Part shown: positions 34,918 to 42,512 of the stretch, in pieces
Numbering within the stretch: position 1 is the stretch's first letter
Layout of the letters: every line of letters starts with the position of its first letter
From: an uncultured Synergistales bacterium
Lineage (GTDB): Bacteria > Synergistota > Synergistia > Synergistales > Aminobacteriaceae
Direction of reading: 5' to 3'
DNA: 64,000 nucleotides
Assembly (NCBI GenBank): GCA_905233565.1
Contig: CAJOCL010000004.1
Coordinates: 62,001-126,000 of the forward strand
Translations under genes and position numbers: made by a program
The notes under the pieces: generated by a model
The model's input: the letters and a program-made list of their open reading frames with translations, nothing else
Database searches by the model: none
What the model was told of the DNA's origin: nothing

Positions 34918-36261
34918 ATGAATACTATTGTTGTCTCAAAGTTCAGCGGTTCAGCGATGTCTGAGGCTGTTTACATAAAGAAGGCAGCAGAAGTCATGAA
35001 GTCAAAACCTTCACGCCGTTTCGCTGTCGTATCGGCACCCGCAAAGGGGTCGGGCGATGATATAGGCGTTACGGACATGCTCTATATATGCCACGCAAGA
35101 TTTAACGGCAGGGAGAATTACGTTTCAATGCTTGAGAATATTCGCGGACATTACGACAGTATAATTCAAGATTTAGGAACGAATTACAGCATTGATAACG
35201 ATATAGATTTACTGAAAGAGGAATTGGCTTCAGGGAAAAGCGCGGATTACATGGCAAGCAGGGGCGAATACATAATGGCCGGGATTTTCGCGGATTATCT
35301 CGGCTGGGAAAGAATAGACGCTGCAGAATTGATTTTTTTCAATGCTGACGGCTCTATCGACGAGGAAAAAACTTTCAGCACTGCAAATGAAATACTCATG
35401 AACACAAACCGCGCTGTAATTCCCGGATTTTACGGGACAATGCCGGACGGAAATATAAAGACGTTCCCAAGAGGGGGCGGAGATTTCACGGGCGGTTTAA
35501 TTGCACGTTCCCTTAACGCAAAAATGTTTGAAAAATGGAATGCAACTACCGAGATTTTCCGCGCTGAGCCTTCAATCGTCGGCAATCCTGAAATAGCCAG
35601 AAATTTAACATATTCAGAAGCCATCGAACTAAATTACATCGGCATAAAAACCGTACTTGACGAAGTAATAAAGACTCTCAGGAAAGCAGCGGTGCCAATA
35701 ACTATTCACAGCCTTTCAAATTCTGAAGATTCAGGAACGCTGATAACTGAGGAAATTCCCGAAGGCATTAAAAGAAGTCCGGCTGTCTGCATAGCAGGGC
35801 GCAGAAGGTACAGCATAGTTCACATGGATAAATACGCGCTCAACAAAGAATCAGGTTTCGGCGGAAAACTCTTCGGCGTTTTCGCAAAGTATAAAATTGC
35901 CTGTGAACACTGTCTATCAGGAATACACAGGCTCTCAGTTGTCGTTAAATCACCTGTCTTTGACGTAAGGCGCATGGAAATAATGGAAGAGCTTAAATCC
36001 GTATTGAATCTCGATTCAATCTCAATTGAAAAAGACTTGTCGATAATTGCCATAATCGGCAAGGAAATGGGCAGAACAATAGGGACGTTTGAACAGGCTT
36101 TCGCGGTACTCGCAAAAGAAAAAATCAGGATTAGAATGATAGATCAGGGTTCGGACGAACTTAATCTCATTATCGGCGTTGATGACAAAGACTATAATAA
36201 TGCCGTGAAAGCTCTGTACAGTGCTATGATATTAGCCGCTAAACCGCTAAATATAAATTAG
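34918..36261 (+). CDS. lysC: Aspartate kinase
   Basis: A 447-residue monofunctional aspartokinase: amino-acid-kinase domain in residues 1-285 and paired ACT domains in 290-447. It phosphorylates aspartate, the first step to Lys/Met/Thr/diaminopimelate. The start TIVVSKFSGSAMSEA deviates from the usual VxKFGGSS, and PRGGGDFTGGLIARSL replaces RGGSDxTA. The remaining SAPAKG, SRGEYIMAGIFADYLGW, PGFYG and ACT-domain SGIHRLSVVVKSP support the call. The unusual motifs suggest a divergent isoform. It has no ribosome site better than AAAGGCAGG and lies alone. No lysine riboswitch was seen in the 130-bp upstream region. Confidence 0.83.
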   Translation: MNTIVVSKFSGSAMSEAVYIKKAAEVMKSKPSRRFAVVSAPAKGSGDDIGVTDMLYICHARFNGRENYVSMLENIRGHYDSIIQDLGTNYSIDNDIDLLKEELASGKSADYMASRGEYIMAGIFADYLGWERIDAAELIFFNADGSIDEEKTFSTANEILMNTNRAVIPGFYGTMPDGNIKTFPRGGGDFTGGLIARSLNAKMFEKWNATTEIFRAEPSIVGNPEIARNLTYSEAIELNYIGIKTVLDEVIKTLRKAAVPITIHSLSNSEDSGTLITEEIPEGIKRSPAVCIAGRRRYSIVHMDKYALNKESGFGGKLFGVFAKYKIACEHCLSGIHRLSVVVKSPVFDVRRMEIMEELKSVLNLDSISIEKDLSIIAIIGKEMGRTIGTFEQAFAVLAKEKIRIRMIDQGSDELNLIIGVDDKDYNNAVKALYSAMILAAKPLNIN

Positions 36262-36296
36262 TACCGTTCATTAGAATTGGTTAGTTCACAAAAAGC

Positions 36297-36331
36297 GCGA
36301 GAGAAACCCCAGATGCTTTAGCGCTGGGATG
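36297..36331 (+). repeat. Hairpin resembling an IS200/IS605 right end
   Basis: GAGAAACCCCAGATGCTTTAGCGCTGGGATGAA holds the stem CCCAG/CTGGG in the same frame of bases (GAAACCCC...TTTAG...GGGG) seen at the 3' ends of many tnpB-type elements. No tnpA or tnpB is adjacent. It marks the left edge of an AT-rich island. Confidence 0.3.
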
Positions 36332-36344
36332 AAATTGTGTATGC

Positions 36345-36350
36345 TATAAT
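36345..36350 (+). promoter_or_regulatory. Extended -10 for the STAS-kinase gene
   Basis: TGCTATAAT with TGn extension, about 60 nt before the ATG of the STAS-kinase gene; no good -35. Confidence 0.5.
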
Positions 36351-36411
36351 AACATAATTCCTTCGGTACAGGGAGCAGTGATGTTGAAATTTTGTGAGGG
36401 GGAATAAATTT

Positions 36412-37617
36412 ATGAATATAGAAATTCAAAACGATATTATTACAATTTTTCTTGATGGACGCATAGATTCAAATAATGCAAATGAAATCGAAGCTCAAAT
36501 TATGAATGCGTTATCTAAGAATCCTAAGGTTTCTAAAATTCAAATCGATGTTGAAAAACTTGATTACATTTCTTCAGCAGGATTGCGAATACTTCTTAAA
36601 TTACGAAAGCAAATTAAAAACTCTTTGCCAGTTTTTAATGCTTCAAACGAAATTTATGAAATTTTTAACGTAACCGGTTTTACTGAATTACTTGATGTTC
36701 ATAAAAAAATGCGTGAAGTTTCGCTTGAAGGCTGTGAGTTAATCGGTGCCGGTGGTTTTGGAAGTGTTTATCGAATTGATACCGAAACTATTGTGAAAAT
36801 TTATAAACCAAAATTTAGCCTCGAATTTGTAGAACAAGAGCGTAACATATCCCATGAAGCCTTTTTAATGGGAGTTCCAACTGCTATATCATATGATGTT
36901 GTAAAGTGCGGTGATAGTTACGGTGTAGTCTATGAAATGCTGAATGCCAAAACCACAGCACAAATTATAAACGAAGATCCCGGCAAAATTCCTGAGATAT
37001 GCTCTAAGGTTGCCGAACTATTGAAAGAATTGCATAAAATTGTTCCTCACTCTGATGCCGGATTACCAAGTTTCAAACAGCAGTTATTAAATTGGGTTGA
37101 TTCAATTTCTGAATTTATCACAGAATCAGAAGCGGAAAAAATTAAGGCATTTATTTGCAGTATTCCTGACTGCAATACTTTTTTGCACAGGGATTATAAT
37201 TTAAAAAATATCATGCTGCAAAATGGCGAGCTTAGATTAATTGATTTAGGTTCAGCCTCCATCGGAAACCCGATATTTGATATAGCTTGGCTGATAGATT
37301 GTTACAAGCCTATTTTTGACGTTTGGCATGACGTTTGGCAACTAAGTATTGAGATGTATAGAGCCTATTTGGGTTTTGATTTGAAATACGGAGTTCAGGT
37401 GTTGTCTGAAATGTGCGGAACATATTTTGGATTGTCATCTCAGGAGGAAATAGAAAATGTTACACAAAAGCTCTTACCATACAGTTTTTTAATACTGTCG
37501 TATGAAGCTTTTTTTTCAGCCGGCACTGACCATGTCTTGATTCAATCAAGAATAGAGAGTGCTGTTCGTAAACTTCTTCTGCCAAGTATAGACCATGCAC
37601 AGCCTTTGAATTTTTGA
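36412..37617 (+). CDS. STAS domain fused to an APH-type kinase domain
   Basis: About 401 residues. Residues 1-100 are an anti-sigma-factor-antagonist (STAS) domain: IQNDIITIFLDGRIDSNNANEIEAQI, IDVEKLDYISSAGLRILLKLRK, with the second Ser of ISSAG at the phosphorylated position of SpoIIAA/RsbV. Residues about 110-400 resemble aminoglycoside phosphotransferase/choline-kinase-like enzymes: a Gly-rich loop IGAGGFGSVYRI, VKIYKP lysine, catalytic HRDYNLKNIML (HxDxxxxN) and LIDLGSA metal motif. The architecture matches TIGR02172-like proteins known from Fibrobacter. ATG 36412 follows GAGGGGGAAT. Base composition is distinctly more AT-rich than neighbours. The next gene encodes a MATE transporter with a histidine-kinase-like ATPase, the natural STAS kinase partner. 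Confidence 0.82.
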   Translation: MNIEIQNDIITIFLDGRIDSNNANEIEAQIMNALSKNPKVSKIQIDVEKLDYISSAGLRILLKLRKQIKNSLPVFNASNEIYEIFNVTGFTELLDVHKKMREVSLEGCELIGAGGFGSVYRIDTETIVKIYKPKFSLEFVEQERNISHEAFLMGVPTAISYDVVKCGDSYGVVYEMLNAKTTAQIINEDPGKIPEICSKVAELLKELHKIVPHSDAGLPSFKQQLLNWVDSISEFITESEAEKIKAFICSIPDCNTFLHRDYNLKNIMLQNGELRLIDLGSASIGNPIFDIAWLIDCYKPIFDVWHDVWQLSIEMYRAYLGFDLKYGVQVLSEMCGTYFGLSSQEEIENVTQKLLPYSFLILSYEAFFSAGTDHVLIQSRIESAVRKLLLPSIDHAQPLNF

Positions 37618-37649
37618 ACGCATAATAAATATATCAAGAGGGAAAATTT

Positions 37650-39207
37650 TTGATGACACTTGACTCCGTAAGAACAGGAACTTTAATAGAGAATAAATAC
37701 CTTGAATATTTTTTCTCTGCACTTATAACAGGCGGAAGTTTTTCAATAGCTTACATAGTTGACAGAATAATGATAGGGAATCTATTAAGTACAAAAGCTC
37801 TTGCCGCAGCAACTTTAACGACACCTGTTATTTATGTAGTAAATATTATATTCGGTTTTTTCATTTATGGCGGTAACACAGTTGCTATGACATACAAAGG
37901 GAGGTGCGATGGAAAAACTGCGGATAAATGCTTCACAATATCAATAATTTTAGGCTCGTTAATAATGCTGTTGTTTGGAATTATCGGTTTTTTATATCGT
38001 GATTTTCTTACAGGGAGTGATGGGATATGGGATCATGAGTGCCGCATGGGCAACAAATATAGGATATTTTGCCGGACTGCTGCTCTTAATTCCTTATTTT
38101 TGCTCTGAAAATCGAAGTTTACATTTCACAGCGATTTCTTTACGGGATATAAAACTTATCCTTGAAGCATGTAGCAGAGGAATGGCTACAGCACTTTCAC
38201 ATATGACGGGTTTCATAAGAACAATAGCTATGAATACTATTATACTTGCAGCAGCCGGTACTGTAGGAATGCAAATTTTAGCGGTTTGTATGTCGGGATA
38301 TAATCTTGCATATATTTTCTACACAGGAACGAGCCAAACGATGCTTCCGATAGGCGGAGCTTTATATGGTGAGAAGGACTACAACGGACTTCGTACTCTC
38401 ATGATAACAAGAATAAAAATTGCTCTTGGAATTTGCAGTGTTATCTTTATTCTGTTTGAGATATTTCCCGAACAAATCGCAGGAATTTTTGGGCTTCATA
38501 ATCCTTCCGTTATGCCATTATTGAACATAGTGTTCAGGTTATTTGCCCTAAGTGTACCGGCAGGCGGTCTTGCTTATGTAGTGAGGGCATATTATCAGGC
38601 AACCGGTTATCAAAATACTGCGTCCGTTTTAGCTTTGCTTGAAGGCGTAATATTTTTTGTGCCGATTCTGTATCTCCTCGCAAAAATCAATTTCGGTGCT
38701 GTTTGGCTGTCTTTTGTTTTTGCTCCGATGCTTTCAGTGTGCGTAATTTTGATTTATATGCAGTACAAAGCTAAAAAAGAGGGCAAGAATAATTTTCTGA
38801 TGCTTGGACATGAAAAAGAAGCTAAGGTTATAGATTTTTCTGTGGAAAATAAGATAGAGAAAGCTATAGAAGCCTCAGAAAAAATTCGTAAAATTTGCAT
38901 ACAAAACAACATTTCAAGCCGTTCTGCAAATATATTATCACTTGCTACAGAGGAACTATGCACAAACACAGCTAAATTTGCTTACGGTAAAAAGTCCAAG
39001 TTTATTGACATCTTTCTTAAGGTTTATGCTGACGAGATAATTTTGAAAGTACGAGATAACGGTGCAGTATTTAATCCCACTGAATATATTAATGAGAGCG
39101 GTCAGGAAATTTCCGGGTTAAAGACTCTGAATAGCTTACCTGTAAAGATTATTTATAATCGTGTAATAGGTTTTAACACGACGATAATAATTTTACAATG
39201 TAAGTAA
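37650..39207 (+). pseudogene. MATE transporter fused to HATPase (anti-sigma-kinase-like), internal out-of-frame deletion
   Basis: Two overlapping frames cover one gene. 37650-38108 encodes MATE segments 1-3 (ALITGGSFSIAYIVDRIMIGNLL, FFIYGGNTVAMTYKG, IILGSLIMLLFGIIG) and then runs into nonsense after FLTGSDG. The +1 frame resumes at GIMSAAWATNIGYFAGLLLL, the MATE region after segment 6, and continues through the second half, then a cytosolic HATPase domain (residues after about 285 of the second ORF: LATEELCTNTAKFAYG N-box, VRDNGAVFNP G1 box, GLKTL). About 60-70 residues are missing at the junction near 38020, so this is a deletion that also shifts frame. The HATPase part may still be translated from the internal start at 37975. 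The gene follows the STAS-kinase gene by about 30 bp and shares its AT-rich composition. Confidence 0.75.
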
Positions 39208-39213
39208 AAAATA

Positions 39214-39246
39214 AAAGAGCCTCTGAAAAACGGAGACCTTTTTGTT
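39214..39246 (+). terminator. Terminator after the MATE-HATPase gene
   Basis: CTCTG-AAAAA-CGGAG hairpin followed by ACCTTTTTG. The stem is short. Confidence 0.5.
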
Positions 39247-39281
39247 AATTTTTTATTTTACTCTTCGTGATATTCTACTGG

Positions 39282-39287
39282 TATAAT
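39282..39287 (+). promoter_or_regulatory. Extended -10 for the secreted-protein pair
   Basis: TGGTATAAT about 52 nt before the ATG at 39339; perfect -10 with TGn. Confidence 0.45.
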
Positions 39288-39338
39288 TTTCATTTGAGTT
39301 AGAGAATTAACAAGAACATAAAGGAGCTTGATTTATTT

Positions 39339-39908
39339 ATGAAAAAAATATTTTGCGCGTTAATTCTTGTTTTGTGCGTTGTAACTCCTTCATTTCCCGC
39401 AAGCCGTCAGGAAATGAAGCGCATGAGTACATTCCTCAGCAACTTCACTGAGCTTGGAATGTATAACTTCAATGTCGACACCGTCCCTTCAGGCGAGCTT
39501 GTCAGGTTCGGGATATGGCACAACTACATAAACAACAACAAATCCAGAATCGAAGAATGCCCCAGAGGACGGAACTGTCAATACGGTTACAGCGTAATCA
39601 ACAAGAAATATGTTGCTGAATCGGTCAAAAAATATTTTGACATTGATCTTGAACATGAAAGCATTGAAAACGGCCATTATGACGGCAGATATTATCACTT
39701 CATGCCCGCAGACGGCGAAATACCGTATTATGCGGATGTTCAGGAAGTTTCAAGTAACAGCGGAATAATAACGATGCGCGGAGAACTGTACTCATCTGAA
39801 GACGAGGACGACAGGCCCGCAACATTTACGGCACGTGCAAAGCCATACAGATTTAACGGCAAAGACACGTGGTCAATACTTACACTTATAACAAAATGGA
39901 GGGAATAA
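39339..39908 (+). CDS. Secreted protein, unknown function
   Basis: A 189-residue protein with a signal peptide (KIFCALILVLCVVTPSFPASR). The mature part is polar with motifs such as FTELGMYNFNVD, FGIWHNYINNNKSRI, a Cys pair ECPRGRNCQYGY, and a C-terminal half rich in Tyr/Asp/Glu ending TLITKWRE. It resembles small lipoprotein-like envelope proteins of host-associated bacteria, but I cannot name a family. AAAGGAGC precedes ATG. The next gene begins 5 bp later, so the two are co-expressed. Confidence 0.7.
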   Translation: MKKIFCALILVLCVVTPSFPASRQEMKRMSTFLSNFTELGMYNFNVDTVPSGELVRFGIWHNYINNNKSRIEECPRGRNCQYGYSVINKKYVAESVKKYFDIDLEHESIENGHYDGRYYHFMPADGEIPYYADVQEVSSNSGIITMRGELYSSEDEDDRPATFTARAKPYRFNGKDTWSILTLITKWRE

Positions 39909-39913
39909 AAATC

Positions 39914-40258
39914 ATGAAGCGTTTATTTGCAGCATTAACATTAATATTCATTCTAGCAGTTCCGGCATTTTCTCTCAGTGATGCTGAATATCTGAAAATG
40001 AAGAGGGGCAATGCTGATTTTGCGAGAGCCGACAGACAATTAACACGTGTCTGGAACCGTCTCAGGGACGAAATGCCCGGCCGTGCTTTCAGGATTTTGC
40101 GCGAGGAGCAGCGCGAATGGATTGACGGCTGGCGCGACGAAGATGCAAGAATGTACATGGAACGCGGTTATTCACGCGTTGAAGCCTACACTATGGCAAC
40201 ATATGACCGTGCGGATTATCTCCCGAAGAGGGCACGGGCAATCATGAGAGGCGAATAA
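39914..40258 (+). CDS. LprI-like (DUF1311) secreted protein
   Basis: About 114 residues: signal peptide KRLFAALTLIFILAVPAFS, then a helical LprI/DUF1311 domain (ADRQLTRVWNRLRDEM...RILREEQREWIDGWRDEDARM), matching the motif LR..QR.WI..RD. Members include lysozyme-inhibitor-type envelope proteins. The ATG at 39914 follows GGAGGGAAT and is preferred over the ORF-track start at 39869. It is coupled to the preceding secreted protein. Confidence 0.75.
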   Translation: MKRLFAALTLIFILAVPAFSLSDAEYLKMKRGNADFARADRQLTRVWNRLRDEMPGRAFRILREEQREWIDGWRDEDARMYMERGYSRVEAYTMATYDRADYLPKRARAIMRGE

Positions 40259-40281
40259 ATCACAAGCGGAGCGGGGATACA

Positions 40282-41034
40282 TTGAGGCTTAATATTGCTG
40301 TTGTCGAAGATGATTCGGCAGAAAGCATGAGGCTTATTGCGTTTATACGTAACTGGTTCGGCATTCATGATTCAAATGAACTGGGCACGCTTAAATCTTA
40401 CCCGAACGGAATTGAAACCGTAAAGGATTTCAGGCCGGGCAGTTTTCATATTGTCTTCATGGATATCATTATGGAAGGGCTGAACGGTATAGAGACGGCA
40501 AGGCTTCTGCGACAGTTGGATTCAAGGCTGCTGATTGTTTTCACGACAACTTCAAGGGATTACGCTTTCGATACTTTCCCCCTCCACCCTTTCGATTACC
40601 TTGTAAAACCCTATAACCAGAAAGATATTAACTCTCTTTTCGATGAGATTATACGTTTCCTTTCGGCTGATGAGGCTGTAATAACGTTAAAGGTAAGACA
40701 TTCAGAACAGAAGCTGAGATTAAGCAGTATAAGTTCAGTAGTTTCTGACGATCACAATGTAAATATTTTCACGGATGACGGCAAATGTATAACTGTTCCG
40801 ATGAAATTTTCCGATGCTGAAAAACTTTTCGCCTGCGATTCACGTTTCATACAGTGCAACAGGGGAATAATAATAAATATGTCCCGTGTTTCGGCCGTAA
40901 AGCTGGGGTCTTTTGTCATGAAAGAAGGCCATGTTTACCCCATGAGGGTACGCAGCCGGACGAAATTAGAAGAAATCTTCTCACAGTATCTCATATCTCA
41001 AATGAGGAACTTGGGGGGAGGGATTAAGTTTTGA
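40282..41034 (+). CDS. LytTR-family response regulator
   Basis: A 250-residue regulator starting at TTG. Receiver domain in residues 1-125: acidic pocket VVEDD, phospho-acceptor D61 in FMDIIMEG, TTTSRDYAFDTFPLHPFDYLVKPY with conserved Lys. LytTR DNA-binding domain in about 135-245: ISSISSVVSDDHNVNIFTDDGK, FIQCNRGIIINMSRVSAV. AgrA/LytR-type regulators control virulence, competence or peptide signalling. Its stop overlaps the sensor kinase start by 4 bp, so the two are translationally coupled. Confidence 0.92.
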   Translation: MRLNIAVVEDDSAESMRLIAFIRNWFGIHDSNELGTLKSYPNGIETVKDFRPGSFHIVFMDIIMEGLNGIETARLLRQLDSRLLIVFTTTSRDYAFDTFPLHPFDYLVKPYNQKDINSLFDEIIRFLSADEAVITLKVRHSEQKLRLSSISSVVSDDHNVNIFTDDGKCITVPMKFSDAEKLFACDSRFIQCNRGIIINMSRVSAVKLGSFVMKEGHVYPMRVRSRTKLEEIFSQYLISQMRNLGGGIKF

Positions 41035-42398
41035 ATGTAAATATTCACATGGATGGCATTGACAACGCATATTTAACTCTGCGCTGTGTTCTTGATTTTG
41101 CAATACTGATACCCGGAGCAGTTTTTTCATTTCTTCCTTTTTGTACATATTTGAAAAATAAATCAAAGTTTTCATTATTTACGACTGCGATAACATTTTT
41201 ATTTCTTATAATTGCCGGAATATCAATCAGCAGAATATATTTTATTCTCCCAAGACTGATAATGATACCTTTGCTTTTAATTTTGTTCACGCTTTATATA
41301 TTTATTGTCGATGATTCGACAGGCCGCAAATTATTCTGTTTCTTTAATGCTTATATGCTCTGCGTTTTCTGCCGTTTGTATACGCTTTTCATTATGGCAC
41401 CTTACGAAACTGAGAATAAAATATGGCAGTCTTCAGGGCTTTTTACCGTTAAATCAGGCGTAGTCTGCTTAGCTCTCGCACTGATAACGGGATTTATATT
41501 TTTCAAAACTCTTTACGTTAAAATCCCGATGTTAATGAATCAGGAATATATTTCATCAGTCTGGGATTTCCTGTTTATTGCGCCGATGATGATGACGGTT
41601 CTAATGGGCTGGTCGATACCGATTCACCCGGATCTCGCAATGGCCGGGAGGCTTCGGCCTGCTGCGCTGATTTTCCTTGCGCTGATAATGCTTGTCATGC
41701 TGCTTCTTTATCATGTATTCTGGTGGACTGCCGACAAACTTACGGAAGGTGCGAAACTTCAGAATGAAAATATGCTCTTAATGATGGAGGGCAAAAGATA
41801 CCATGAACTGCGGGCATATATGGACGATACGCGGACGATAAGGCACGATTTCAGGCAGCATATTTTAGTAATAACTCAGCTTGCCGGTTCGGGACGTAAT
41901 GACGAACTCATGAAATATCTTGAACAGTTCACAGAAACATCATCAGGATATACGGGTTACTGCGCGAATGCTTATGTTGACGCGATTGCCTCATATTACA
42001 AGTCATTTGCTGAAGGCCAGAAGACGGAAATTGACTGGCATTTGAATCTTCCTTCAAAGCTGCCCATTAATGAAACTGAATACTGTGCGCTTCTTGGAAA
42101 TTTAGTTGAAAACGCATTGAACGCCGTCAAAAAAATTCCTGAAAGCCGCAGAAAGGTAAGAATAATATCGTCAATGATGTCTGACACTATGATCGGAATT
42201 TCAGCAGACAATCCGTTTGACGGGAAAAATTCAAAACTGAAATTCGGCAGGAACGGCCTTCCCGTTTCAATGAAAGAAAGACACGGAATAGGGCTTACAT
42301 CAATATACAGCACTGTAAAAAGATATAACGGATCAATGAAAATAAGAACTGAGAATAATATATTTTCTGTGGATATAATACTTCACTGCAATGATTAA
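41031..42398 (+). CDS. GHKL sensor histidine kinase (AgrC/LytS-like)
   Basis: A 455-residue membrane kinase starting at TTG. About six to seven membrane segments cover residues 15-235, without a recognisable ligand domain. A linker helix follows, then the dimerisation motif TIRHDFRQHILVI with H272 as phospho-acceptor. The GHKL ATPase has YCALLGNLVENALNAV (N-box), ISADNPFDG and RHGIGLTSIYSTVKRYNG. It phosphorylates the LytTR regulator encoded just upstream. No autoinducer-peptide or AgrB-type gene is nearby, so the signal is unknown. Confidence 0.9.
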   Translation: MNVNIHMDGIDNAYLTLRCVLDFAILIPGAVFSFLPFCTYLKNKSKFSLFTTAITFLFLIIAGISISRIYFILPRLIMIPLLLILFTLYIFIVDDSTGRKLFCFFNAYMLCVFCRLYTLFIMAPYETENKIWQSSGLFTVKSGVVCLALALITGFIFFKTLYVKIPMLMNQEYISSVWDFLFIAPMMMTVLMGWSIPIHPDLAMAGRLRPAALIFLALIMLVMLLLYHVFWWTADKLTEGAKLQNENMLLMMEGKRYHELRAYMDDTRTIRHDFRQHILVITQLAGSGRNDELMKYLEQFTETSSGYTGYCANAYVDAIASYYKSFAEGQKTEIDWHLNLPSKLPINETEYCALLGNLVENALNAVKKIPESRRKVRIISSMMSDTMIGISADNPFDGKNSKLKFGRNGLPVSMKERHGIGLTSIYSTVKRYNGSMKIRTENNIFSVDIILHCND

Positions 42399-42405
42399 AA
42401 AAAAA

Positions 42406-42483
42406 TGGTCGGGGCGAGAGGATTCGAACCTCCGGCCTCATGGACCCGAACCATGCGCGCTCGCCAGACTGCGCTACGCCCCG
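42406..42483 (-). tRNA. tRNA-Pro (CGG)
   Basis: On the minus strand: acceptor CGGGGCG/CGCCCCG, anticodon stem CATGG/CCATG with loop TTCGGGT (anticodon CGG), T-arm GGAGGTTCGAATCCTCT, discriminator A and encoded CCA. Confidence 0.95.
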
Positions 42484-42512
42484 TAAAACGTAAGCATTCT
42501 ACCACGCAAAAT

